Made by a program: the position numbers and the translations under genes. A DNA stretch of 64,000 bases, taken from NCBI RefSeq assembly GCF_001509585.1, contig NZ_LNCI01000004.1, positions 248,001-312,000 of the forward strand, in the 5' to 3' direction. Below the pieces are notes generated by a model. It had not been told where the DNA came from. It did no database searches and saw nothing but the letters and a program-made list of their open reading frames with translations. The stretch is from Tropicimonas marinistellae. Its GTDB lineage: Bacteria > Pseudomonadota > Alphaproteobacteria > Rhodobacterales > Rhodobacteraceae. Positions 34,675 to 42,178 of the stretch are shown piece by piece; position 1 is the first letter of the stretch; each line of letters opens with the position of its first letter.

Positions 34675-35724
34675 ATGGGCGACATGCCGATCCTGCGCAT
34701 CAACGCGCTGACAAAGACCTTTGACGACTTCACCGCGCTACATGCCATCGACCTGAACGTTCACGACGGTGAGTTCCTTGCCATCGTCGGCCCGTCGGGA
34801 TGTGGCAAAACAACGTTGATCCGACTGATGGTTGGCATGGAGGAACCAAGCGACGGCGCAATATGGCTGCGGGATCAGCGTATCGACGAGGTTCCCGCGA
34901 ACAAGCGCCCGACCTGCATGGTGTTCCAATCTCTGGCGCTCTTTCCCCACCGCACGGTGGGGCAGAATATCGAGTTTCCGCTGAAACTCCGAAAAGTACC
35001 GGCCGCAGAACGCAAGGCACGCGCTCTGGAACTGTTGGCGCTGTTGCGGCTCCCCGAGGACTACTACGGCAAGCGGATCGACCAATGTTCGGGCGGCGAG
35101 CGCCAACGTGTGGCGCTCGCCCGCGCGCTGGCCTTCGATCCGGAGATCCTGTTTTTCGACGAACCGCTCTCGGCGCTCGACTATCGGCTTCGCAAGACGC
35201 TGGAGAAGGAGTTGCGCGAGCTACATCTGCGCACAGGCAAGACCTTCGTCTATATCACCCATTCGCTTGAGGAGGCGATGGTCATGTCGGACCGCATCGC
35301 GATCATGCGTGCCGGGCGGTTCGAGCAGATCGCGCCAGGCGCGGAAATCTACGCCCGCCCGTCCAGTACCTTCGTCGCAGAGTTCATGGGCGAAGTGAAC
35401 TTGTTCGATGTTTCCGCAAATGCCGGAGATCTCACGCTGTCCGGACGTGCCGCAGGCCAGTTCTCGGGACAACAAGGCACGCTGATGATACGCCCCGAAA
35501 GCCTCCGCATCCTTGCTCCGGAGGAAGCGGCGGAGGTTGCGGTCTCCGGCACTGTCACAGCCGAGTATCTGTTGGGGTCGCGCATTCAATACGCGATCAC
35601 GACCGCAGGCGACAAATCCGTGACTGTCGAAGTGTTACGCGAAAACGGGATCGACGGCGGCCCCGGCACCCCCGTTCGCATCGGGTGCGGCGCCAGTGCC
35701 TGTCACCTGATCGCGGAGGCTTGA
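34675..35724 (+). CDS. Spermidine/putrescine-type ABC transporter ATP-binding protein
   Basis: The 349-residue PotA-like ATPase has Walker A GPSGCGKTT, Q-loop VFQSLALFPHRTV, signature CSGGERQRVALARA, Walker B ILFFDEPLSALD and switch THSLEEAMVMSDR. A C-terminal TOBE domain (LMIRPESLRIL) is present. The family usually has SGGQ; here SGGE is used, which is a tolerated variant. It lies 72 bases after the binding-protein gene and 2 bases before the first permease gene. Confidence 0.92.
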   Translation: MGDMPILRINALTKTFDDFTALHAIDLNVHDGEFLAIVGPSGCGKTTLIRLMVGMEEPSDGAIWLRDQRIDEVPANKRPTCMVFQSLALFPHRTVGQNIEFPLKLRKVPAAERKARALELLALLRLPEDYYGKRIDQCSGGERQRVALARALAFDPEILFFDEPLSALDYRLRKTLEKELRELHLRTGKTFVYITHSLEEAMVMSDRIAIMRAGRFEQIAPGAEIYARPSSTFVAEFMGEVNLFDVSANAGDLTLSGRAAGQFSGQQGTLMIRPESLRILAPEEAAEVAVSGTVTAEYLLGSRIQYAITTAGDKSVTVEVLRENGIDGGPGTPVRIGCGASACHLIAEA

Positions 35725-35726
35725 GC

Positions 35727-36581
35727 ATGCGCGGACGCGAACGCCGGTTGGGCCTGCTCTATTCCTTGCCGGTTTCGGCATTCCTCGCTCTGAGCTTCCT
35801 CGCGCCGATCCTTCTGGTCGCCGCCTTCTCGGTCATGCCGCCAAAGGTCTTCAGCCTCGCAAACATGCCGGATTTCTCGGCCTATGGCGAGTTCCTCACC
35901 CAGGGTTACTGGCGTTCGGTGGCATGGTCGTTGGGGATGGCCCTTGCCGCCACCCTGATCCTCTTCGTCCTCTGCTGGCCGCTGGCCTTCGCGATGGCGA
36001 AGGTATTCCGCGGCTTCACGCTGGTACTGACAATCGGTGTGGTGATGACGCTGTTTGTCTCGGAGAATATCCGCCTTTTCGGCTGGGTTCTGACGTTGAT
36101 GAAAGGCGGGTTGATCGAGGGGTACATCCGTCACTGGACCGGCGTCGGCTACGACGGTCTCCTCTACAACGTGCCAATCATCATCTTCGGGCTCGTCTAC
36201 GTCTACCTGCCATTCATGCTCTTCCCCCTCGCACAGGGCATCTCCATGGTACCGGACGATGCGCGTCAGGCCGCCTACGACCTCGGCGCGACCCGCTGGC
36301 AGATACTCCGCGAGATCGAGTTGCCACTTGCCTCGCCCGGCATCGTTGTCGGAAGCCTGCTCTGCTTCGTGTTGTCGGCCGGCGCGATTGCGGAAAGCAA
36401 GTTGCTGGGCGGACAGGCGGTGATCGTGATCGCCGACGAGGTGGAAACGGCCTTTACCTATGGCCAGAACTGGCCGCTGGGCGCGGCGCTGGCCATGGTT
36501 CTCATCGCCATCGTCGGAGGCATCGCGATATGGGGCATCGCGAAGGCGGATCTCGACGCAATGATCGGGCGGAGGCGTTGA
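35727..36581 (+). CDS. Spermidine/putrescine-type ABC transporter permease (PotB-like)
   Basis: The 284-residue protein has six predicted helices and the docking loop AAYDLGATRWQILREIELPL. The closing segment is typical of PotB/PotH proteins. The ATG at 35727 follows GCGGAGG and the ATPase stop. Its TGA shares a base with the ATG of the next permease gene (TGATG). Confidence 0.9.
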   Translation: MRGRERRLGLLYSLPVSAFLALSFLAPILLVAAFSVMPPKVFSLANMPDFSAYGEFLTQGYWRSVAWSLGMALAATLILFVLCWPLAFAMAKVFRGFTLVLTIGVVMTLFVSENIRLFGWVLTLMKGGLIEGYIRHWTGVGYDGLLYNVPIIIFGLVYVYLPFMLFPLAQGISMVPDDARQAAYDLGATRWQILREIELPLASPGIVVGSLLCFVLSAGAIAESKLLGGQAVIVIADEVETAFTYGQNWPLGAALAMVLIAIVGGIAIWGIAKADLDAMIGRRR

Positions 36582-37384
36582 TGAAGACCGGCAAATTCGC
36601 CCACGCAGCACTCGTTTTCTACGGCATTCTGGTTCTCGCCTTCCTCTATCTGCCCCTTGTCTCGGTCGGTTTCGCCTCGGTTTCAAAGGCAAGGTACCTA
36701 TCGTTCCCGATCCGGAAGTACTCAACCGACTGGTACGGAAAGGCCGTGGAAAGCGATACCGTGCGAGACCTGCTTTTCCTGTCCCTCAAGGTGGCCGGGA
36801 TCGTGACCCTACTTGCCATGGTGATGGGTTTCTTTGGAGCGCTTGCTTTCGCGCGGTACCAGTGGCGCTACCGCAAGTTATTCCAGAAGCTCATCCTGCT
36901 CCCGATCTTCTTTCCGCAGACGGTACTGGGGCTGGCGCTCCTGATGTGGTTCAACGCGATCGGCGTGATCCCGAGCTGGAAGACGGCGGTCGTGGCGCAT
37001 CTCGTGTGGATCGCCCCGATTGCAACACTGGTCATCGCCATCCGCGCCTATAGCTTCGACCCGGCGCTGGAAGAAGCCGCGCGCGACATGGGAGCGAATA
37101 CCTGGGAAACGCTGCGGGAGGTCACTATTCCGCTGTTGATGCCGGGTGTTGTCTCGGCCGGGCTTTTCGCTTTCTTGCTGAGCTGGGGCAATTTCCCGCT
37201 CTCGCTCTTCACGACAGGCGCCGATTCGACCCTTCCGGAATGGCTCTACGCCAAGATGGTTTCCGGCTATTCGCCACTCGTGCCCACCGTGGGCATGCTT
37301 TCGGTGGCGGCATCCGCTGTGCTGCTGGCCTTGGGGCTGACGGCCCCGTGGCTGCTACGCAGCCTGCGCAAGATGCGCTCATGA
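36581..37384 (+). CDS. Spermidine/putrescine-type ABC transporter permease (PotC-like)
   Basis: The 267-residue, six-helix protein has the EAA loop EEAARDMGANTWETLREVTIP and the PotC-type N-terminus (LVLAFLYLPLVSVGF). It pairs with the preceding permease, with translational coupling through the TGATG overlap. The frame is open far upstream within the PotB-like gene, but that part is a shadow of it. Confidence 0.9.
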   Translation: MKTGKFAHAALVFYGILVLAFLYLPLVSVGFASVSKARYLSFPIRKYSTDWYGKAVESDTVRDLLFLSLKVAGIVTLLAMVMGFFGALAFARYQWRYRKLFQKLILLPIFFPQTVLGLALLMWFNAIGVIPSWKTAVVAHLVWIAPIATLVIAIRAYSFDPALEEAARDMGANTWETLREVTIPLLMPGVVSAGLFAFLLSWGNFPLSLFTTGADSTLPEWLYAKMVSGYSPLVPTVGMLSVAASAVLLALGLTAPWLLRSLRKMRS

Positions 37385-37412
37385 CATCCAAGATCGACAA
37401 GAGGACAGGCAA

Positions 37413-38192
37413 ATGCTGACATCCATTTCCGGCAAGAGCGTGATCGTGACTGGCGGGTCCAAGGGGATCGGCAAGGGCATCGCACAGGTCTTTGCCGCAC
37501 AGGGCGCCAAGGTGATGATCGCCGCGCGCGGCATTGAGGCTGCCGAAGCCGCTGCCTCCGACATCGTGGCCAAGGGAGGGACGGCCGAGGCAATCTCCTG
37601 CGACGTGGCGGACTGGGACAGCGTGCAGTCCATGGTCGCGGCGACAACAGACGCATTCGGTGCCGTGGACATCCTCTGTGCCAACGCCGGTATCTTTCCG
37701 CAGATGAAGATGGTCGACATGTCGCCGGACGATTGGGATCACGTGATGGCGGTGAACCTCAAGAGCAGCTTTCTGTGTGTCAAAGCCTGTATTCCTGCCT
37801 TCGAAGCCGCGGGAAAGGGGCGTGTTGTATTGACCTCCTCCATTACCGGTCCGGTTACCGGCTTTCCCGGCTGGTCACACTATGGTGCATCGAAGTCGGG
37901 GCAGCTCGGCTTTCTCAAGACCGCCGCGATGGAACTGTCGCGCTACAACACCACGATCAACGCCGTGATGCCCGGCAACATATTCACGGAAGGCTTGCAG
38001 GATCTGGGTGAGGACTACCTGAAGACGATGGCGGCCTCGATTCCCCTGAAGCGGCTCGGAGCGGTGGAAGATATCGGCAATGCGGCGCTGTTCTTTGCCT
38101 CCGACGAGGCCGGCTACATCACCGGCCAGGAAATCGTGGTCGACGGCGGTCAGATCCTGCCGGAGAGCCTCGAAGCAATCGACGAGATCTGA
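37413..38192 (+). CDS. Short-chain dehydrogenase/reductase
   Basis: The 259-residue classical SDR has TGGSKGIG (14-21), CANAG (NNAG variant) near 88, catalytic Ser (LTSSITG), and Tyr/Lys in HYGASKSG, ending with VVDGGQILPES. FabG-like but located in a catabolic operon with an ABC transporter and an isochorismatase-type enzyme, so a hydroxyl of the imported compound is the probable target. The substitution Cys for the first Asn of NNAG is a small oddity. Start ATG 37413 with AGAGGACAGG upstream. Confidence 0.87.
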   Translation: MLTSISGKSVIVTGGSKGIGKGIAQVFAAQGAKVMIAARGIEAAEAAASDIVAKGGTAEAISCDVADWDSVQSMVAATTDAFGAVDILCANAGIFPQMKMVDMSPDDWDHVMAVNLKSSFLCVKACIPAFEAAGKGRVVLTSSITGPVTGFPGWSHYGASKSGQLGFLKTAAMELSRYNTTINAVMPGNIFTEGLQDLGEDYLKTMAASIPLKRLGAVEDIGNAALFFASDEAGYITGQEIVVDGGQILPESLEAIDEI

Positions 38193-38206
38193 TCGTGGAG
38201 GCTGCA

Positions 38207-38878
38207 ATGAACTGGAAGACCGCCTTCCGGTCCTTCTACTATGAAACAGCGGAAGAACCGGAGGATATCAACCTTGTCGCGGATGAAACCGCGCTCTTGG
38301 TGATCGACATTCAGAACACTTACCTGGAACGCCCAGAAGACCCGGCAGAAGCTGCGCGGTGGGCTCCCTTCTTTGAACGAATGGAAAAGGTTGTTATCCC
38401 GAATACCGCGGACTTGCAGGGCTGGGCACGGGCGAACGGCGTAGAGGTCATTCACGCGCGGATTGCCTGCCACAAGATTGACGGACGCGACCGTTCCCTA
38501 AGCCAGAAGAAACCCGGGTTCAACTATCTACTGCTGCCAAAGGATCGGGAGGACAGCCAGATCGTGCAAGCGGTGGCACCGAGAGAAGACGAAATCACCG
38601 TTCTCAAGACAACGGACAGTGCGCTCACCGGCACGAATCTACGCCTGATCCTGCGAAACATGGGAATCAAGAACGTCATCGTTGCGGGAATCTTCACCGA
38701 CCAGTGCATTTCTTCGAGCGTACGCAGCCTCGCCGACGAGAGTTTCGACGTGTTGGTTGTCGAGGATTGCTGCGCGGCCGCGACGGACGCCCTGCATCGG
38801 CACGAGCTCGAAATCATTAACATGATCTACTGCCACGTAGTTTCGAAGAGTGACGTTGTCGGCTTTCTAAGGGACTGA
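38207..38878 (+). CDS. Isochorismatase-family cysteine hydrolase
   Basis: The 223-residue protein has the triad of the family: Asp34 (VIDIQNTY), Lys134 (VLKTTDSAL) and Cys167 (GIFTDQCISS), so it is an active amidohydrolase of the nicotinamidase/N-carbamoylsarcosine amidase/biuret hydrolase group. Those enzymes release ammonia from amides or carbamoyl groups. The ATG at 38207 was chosen because GGAGG lies 5 bases upstream; the GTG at 38195 overlaps that site. Last gene of the polyamine-type ABC operon, 14 bases after the SDR. Confidence 0.88.
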   Translation: MNWKTAFRSFYYETAEEPEDINLVADETALLVIDIQNTYLERPEDPAEAARWAPFFERMEKVVIPNTADLQGWARANGVEVIHARIACHKIDGRDRSLSQKKPGFNYLLLPKDREDSQIVQAVAPREDEITVLKTTDSALTGTNLRLILRNMGIKNVIVAGIFTDQCISSSVRSLADESFDVLVVEDCCAAATDALHRHELEIINMIYCHVVSKSDVVGFLRD

Positions 38879-38879
38879 G

Positions 38880-38938
38880 CGCGCCCTCAGCGCCAGGTAC
38901 AGCGGACTTTCACATACCGAAAGTCGAGAAAGGGCGCG
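38880..38938 (+). terminator. Nested hairpin after the isochorismatase gene (possible terminator)
   Basis: An outer stem CGCGCCCT / AGGGCGCG (38880-38887 and 38931-38938) encloses an inner stem GACTTTC / GAAAGTC (38905-38911 and 38919-38925). It starts 2 bases after the stop codon. There is no U-run. Confidence 0.5.
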
Positions 38939-39316
38939 ACCGGGAAGGTTCAACTCGCATAAAGTTAGCGGAACAACGTGCCGGTCAAACCGTGCCACGG
39001 CCCTTCCGATGCGACCAGCACCGCATCTCCGGGCACGCCCACCGACACGCCCCAAAATGCGTGGGGCCGCGCCCTTCAGTATGAGACGCCTCTTGTCGCG
39101 CAAGCGTGCATGTTTCATTATTCCTCCCACCCCAACCGATGGTCGCCTCTGGAAGGCAGGCTACCGGCGTATTCACATTCTTCCCGTACGCATCCTCTGA
39201 AATGCGAGCGGTTTCTTAATGAATATCTCGACGAGGCATCAATATGACCTACCGCGAAAACGTTGAGTCGCATCTCGAAGCCAGCCTCCAAGTTTACGCT
39301 AGGTTCTCCTACCTAA
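38939..39316. other. Intergenic stretch upstream of the H-NS family gene
   Basis: About 380 bases without a convincing gene. The short frames on both strands lack family features. The GC content falls sharply toward 39300, where the H-NS promoter starts. Confidence 0.5.
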
Positions 39317-39344
39317 TTGACGTTTTCGTAATGAACTATATAAT
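39317..39344 (+). promoter_or_regulatory. Sigma-70 promoter of the H-NS family gene
   Basis: TTGACG (39317-39322) and a perfect TATAAT (39339-39344) are spaced by 16 bases in an AT-rich pocket. The predicted transcript start is near 39351, just ahead of a GGTGGA ribosome site and the ATG at 39369. Confidence 0.75.
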
Positions 39345-39368
39345 TAAGGAATAAATGGTGGATGTGAC

Positions 39369-39692
39369 ATGATGGAAATAGATCTCGGGAATTTATCACT
39401 GTCGGAGTTGAAGAAACTCCGTCAAGACGTTGATAGCGCGATAGCCGACTTCGAAACTCGAAAACGCAAAGAAGCGCTGGAAGCGATCACGGCCACGGCT
39501 CAGGAATACGGATTCTCGCTTCAGGAATTGGACCTCAAGAGTGGTCCGAAAGCAGCCAGACGCGGCAAGAACCCTCCGAAGTATCGGCATCCCGAGAACC
39601 CGGACGTGACATGGAGCGGTCGCGGCCGTCAACCGGGCTGGATCAAGAGAGCAATGGCGTCGGGGCAATCACTGGACGAACTCGCGATCTGA
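39369..39692 (+). CDS. H-NS histone-like family nucleoid protein (HvrA/MvaT-like)
   Basis: The 107-residue protein has an N-terminal coiled-coil oligomerisation region (SLSELKKLRQDVDSAIADFE). Its C-terminal DNA-binding domain is KYRHPENPDVTWSGRGRQPGW (71-91), containing the AT-hook-like GRGRQP. It belongs to the H-NS family that includes HvrA of Rhodobacter capsulatus, a regulator of photosynthesis and nitrogen genes, and acts as a silencer of AT-rich DNA. A consensus promoter precedes it. A second ATG one codon later is equally usable. It stands alone beside a gene-poor zone with a decayed CBS fragment. Confidence 0.9.
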   Translation: MMEIDLGNLSLSELKKLRQDVDSAIADFETRKRKEALEAITATAQEYGFSLQELDLKSGPKAARRGKNPPKYRHPENPDVTWSGRGRQPGWIKRAMASGQSLDELAI

Positions 39693-39992
39693 TCCGTCAG
39701 CCACCAATACCCGACATCGCGATTTCGCGAAGAAGTTCGGTAGTGGGCTCATCTGGGGCTGGGGCAGGTTTGCACGCCCATCGACGGAAACGCGAGATGC
39801 CAGATTTCCCCGCGTTTTCATAGGCGTAAGTTGCAATGGCCTGGGGCCGGTCTATCCGGCATTTGCTTTTTCTCAGCGTATCGCGTGCGGCGACCAACCT
39901 TCTAGCATTCTGACCGGACCCTTGGCGCGATAGGCTGTCTGCCACGCCCGCGCCAGTCAGGAACGGCTGTCTACGGTTTTCGAGGAACCGTG

Positions 39993-40196
39993 TCAGAACC
40001 CGTCCAACGCGCGTTTGGGCGGCGGGGAAACGCTGATCGCCGCATGACGGATCACGTCGCGATCAGAAATGACACATACGAGCAGATTGCCTTCCATCAC
40101 CGGCAAGGCGGCAATATCGGCGTCCTTCAGCCAATCGCACAAAGCCCGAACCAAGCCCGGTCGCCTCCCCGCTGGCGCCTGCGTCGCTTCGAGCAT
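39993..40196 (-). pseudogene. CBS-domain protein remnant
   Basis: The 67-residue minus-strand frame contains a typical half CBS motif: ALCDWLKDADIAALPVMEGN then LLVCVISDRDVIRHA. Intact CBS proteins carry two such motifs over about 130-150 residues. Here the first part and any second motif are missing, so this is likely a decayed gene or a single-CBS fragment. The flanks (39693-39992 and 40197-40360) show nothing else I recognise; an 82-residue minus frame at 39697-39945 is unassigned. Confidence 0.45.
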
Positions 40197-40360
40197 TCGG
40201 CGATCTTCCGATAGTCAATTTCTGCTTTCGCAAGAAATTAACGTCTCAATGAATATGACCACGCGCAACGGGATCATGATGACGCATGTAGCGGCAGAAT
40301 TATGCTGTCTTGCGATGCAAGGCGCTTCCATTCTATTCCATCTGCTGCCAGATGTTCGGC

Positions 40361-41434
40361 ATGATTGACTTTGCAGTAATTGGTGGCGGCATTGCCGGCG
40401 TTTCGGCCGCGGCGGCTCTTGCTGAGATGGGCAGCGTGACGTTGTTCGAGACAGAACCGATGCTCGGCTACCACGCGTCGGGCCGTTCTGCGGCCATGTT
40501 CCTGCAAACCTATGGAAACGCTCCCGTGCGCGCCCTGAATGCTGCCAGCGCAGCCATACATCGGGTCGCGGACGTCTTGTCGCCACGGGGTTTGCTGGTC
40601 GTGGCCGGCGCGGGCGACGAAAGTCTCGTTGCGGCGTCCCACAATTCTCTGGGCGCGGCGCCGATTACCGTTGCAGAGGCCGTGGCGCTCTGGCCAATCC
40701 TCGATACGGCAGTCTGCAATCGTGCCGCCTATCTCGAGGAGGTCTTCGATCTCGATACCGATCGGCTTCTCCAGTATTTCCTGCGAACGGCCCGTGGGAA
40801 TGGTGCCGAAATCCGGTCTCGCTGCGAAGTGACGTCTCTGCGGCGCATCGCGCGTGGGTGGGAAATCACCGCCGGGACGGAGACGTTCACGGCACGGTCC
40901 ATCGTCAATGCGGCCGGCGCCTGGGCCGATCGGATCGCGTCCATGGCCGGGATCGCCAGCCCCGGCATTTGCCCTTACCGGCGCTCAATGGCGCGCCTGC
41001 CAGCCCCGGGCGGTTTGGACGTCACGGGCTGGCCATTTGTCGATGAGGTGTCCGAGCGCTGGTACGCGAAGCCCGATGCGGGCGCCTGGCTCGTATCTCC
41101 GGCCGAGGAAGACCCCGCAAGCGCCCACGATGCCTGGGCAGACGATATGGTGATTGCCGAGGGGCTGGCCCGCTACGAGGCATTCGTGACAGAGCCCGTC
41201 ACCCGCGTCGAGACAACCTGGGCCGGCCTGCGCAGTTTCGCGCCGGACCGGGCGCTCGTGATCGGACCGGACCCAGCGGACCCCACCTTCCTGTGGTGCG
41301 CCGGCCAGGGAGGCTACGGGTTTCAAACCGCGCCGGCCGCGTCGCGCCTGTTGGCGGATCTCGCCGATGGCCGGCCGGCGGAACTCACGCCGGACGTCGT
41401 TCAAGCCTTGTCCCCGTCGCGTTTCCGTAGCTAA
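40361..41434 (+). CDS. DAO-family FAD-dependent oxidoreductase
   Basis: The 357-residue protein begins with the FAD-binding Rossmann strand DFAVIGGGIAGVSAA. It has FETEPMLGYHASGRSAA (the DAO GRSAA block), IVNAAGAWADRIA, and the C-terminal FLWCAGQGGYGFQTAPAAS. These match D-amino-acid dehydrogenase/sarcosine oxidase-like enzymes that oxidise an amine with FAD. Substrate unknown. ATG 40361 directly precedes the Rossmann strand; ATG 40352 is an alternative and neither has a good ribosome site. Confidence 0.85.
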   Translation: MIDFAVIGGGIAGVSAAAALAEMGSVTLFETEPMLGYHASGRSAAMFLQTYGNAPVRALNAASAAIHRVADVLSPRGLLVVAGAGDESLVAASHNSLGAAPITVAEAVALWPILDTAVCNRAAYLEEVFDLDTDRLLQYFLRTARGNGAEIRSRCEVTSLRRIARGWEITAGTETFTARSIVNAAGAWADRIASMAGIASPGICPYRRSMARLPAPGGLDVTGWPFVDEVSERWYAKPDAGAWLVSPAEEDPASAHDAWADDMVIAEGLARYEAFVTEPVTRVETTWAGLRSFAPDRALVIGPDPADPTFLWCAGQGGYGFQTAPAASRLLADLADGRPAELTPDVVQALSPSRFRS

Positions 41435-41690
41435 CCCCGCGACGACCGCGCCAAGCGCACGACACTTTGCACTCGATCTGCTGTTGGCAACGACTCGTCT
41501 CAACCCGCATACTCTGTTGAACGGAGAGCTGCGACGGTCGTTCGTATTGTGATTTTCGCATTCGTATTCGATACCGGGTTCGGACCGCCCGAACCCGTTG
41601 CCTTCGGATCCTCCCCGCAGGCGCGGCAAGGCCGCCCGGGATGGGCGTGATTGGCACGCACCACCGAACCAAAGATTGGGAAGACCAGCG

Positions 41691-42035
41691 ATGGACTGGA
41701 ACGAGTATCTCGACGACATGAAGGGCAATCTGCGGGAGATGCACAAGACGCACCCCGACATGATGAAAGGGTTCGGCGCTCTGGAAAAAGGCGCCAGTGC
41801 GGGCACGGGCGTCGATCAAAAGACCAAGGAACTGATCGCACTCGGCATCGCCATCGGCCTGCGTTGCGAGCCATGCATCGGCTTTCACATCAAGGCGCTG
41901 GCAAAACACGGCGGAACGCGGGAGGAGCTTGCCGATGTGCTCGGGGTTTCGGTCCAGATGGGCGGAGGCCCGGCGCTGATGTACGCCTCCAAAGCGCTCG
42001 CAGCCTGGGATCAGCTGATCGGCGAGAAAGCCTGA
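41691..42035 (+). CDS. Carboxymuconolactone decarboxylase/AhpD-family protein
   Basis: The 114-residue protein has the CMD-family core LIALGIAIGLRCEPCIGFHIKAL with the CxxC pair (CEPC) and downstream His of AhpD-type proteins, plus GGTREELADVLGVSVQMGGGPAL. Such proteins act as alkylhydroperoxidase-like reductants or small decarboxylases. The CxxC-xxx-H arrangement favours an AhpD-like redox role. It follows the DAO gene by 256 bases and is convergent with the large FAD-GcvT gene. Start ATG 41691 with GGGAAGA upstream. Confidence 0.88.
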   Translation: MDWNEYLDDMKGNLREMHKTHPDMMKGFGALEKGASAGTGVDQKTKELIALGIAIGLRCEPCIGFHIKALAKHGGTREELADVLGVSVQMGGGPALMYASKALAAWDQLIGEKA

Positions 42036-42094
42036 ACCCACTGCCCGCAGCACACGGAGAAGCATGCTGATTTCGTCGCGTACCGGCATCGGAG

Positions 42095-42178
42095 CTGGCT
42101 GCCGCGCGTAACGCGCGCGGCCCGGCCCAACCGGCGAAAGTGCATCTTCGATGCATTGGTGCCGGGCGGGAGCCCCCG
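42095..42178. repeat. Intergenic palindromic repeat, family 1 copy A
   Basis: A GC hairpin (CCGCGCG / CGCGCGG) is followed by CCCGGCCCAAC, a small variable hairpin (TGCATC / GATGCA) and GCCGGGCGGGAGCC. The same arrangement recurs at 47894-47972. Both copies lie between convergent genes. Confidence 0.7.

Noticed and set aside
35924-36580. Long upstream part of the frame that contains the PotC-like permease
   Set aside because: It runs out of frame through the PotB-like gene, is rich in Arg and His, and has no membrane helices; the ATG at 36581 is coupled to the PotB stop.
39697-39945. 82-residue minus frame downstream of the H-NS gene
   Set aside because: No family match that I recognise and no ribosome site; too weak to call a gene.
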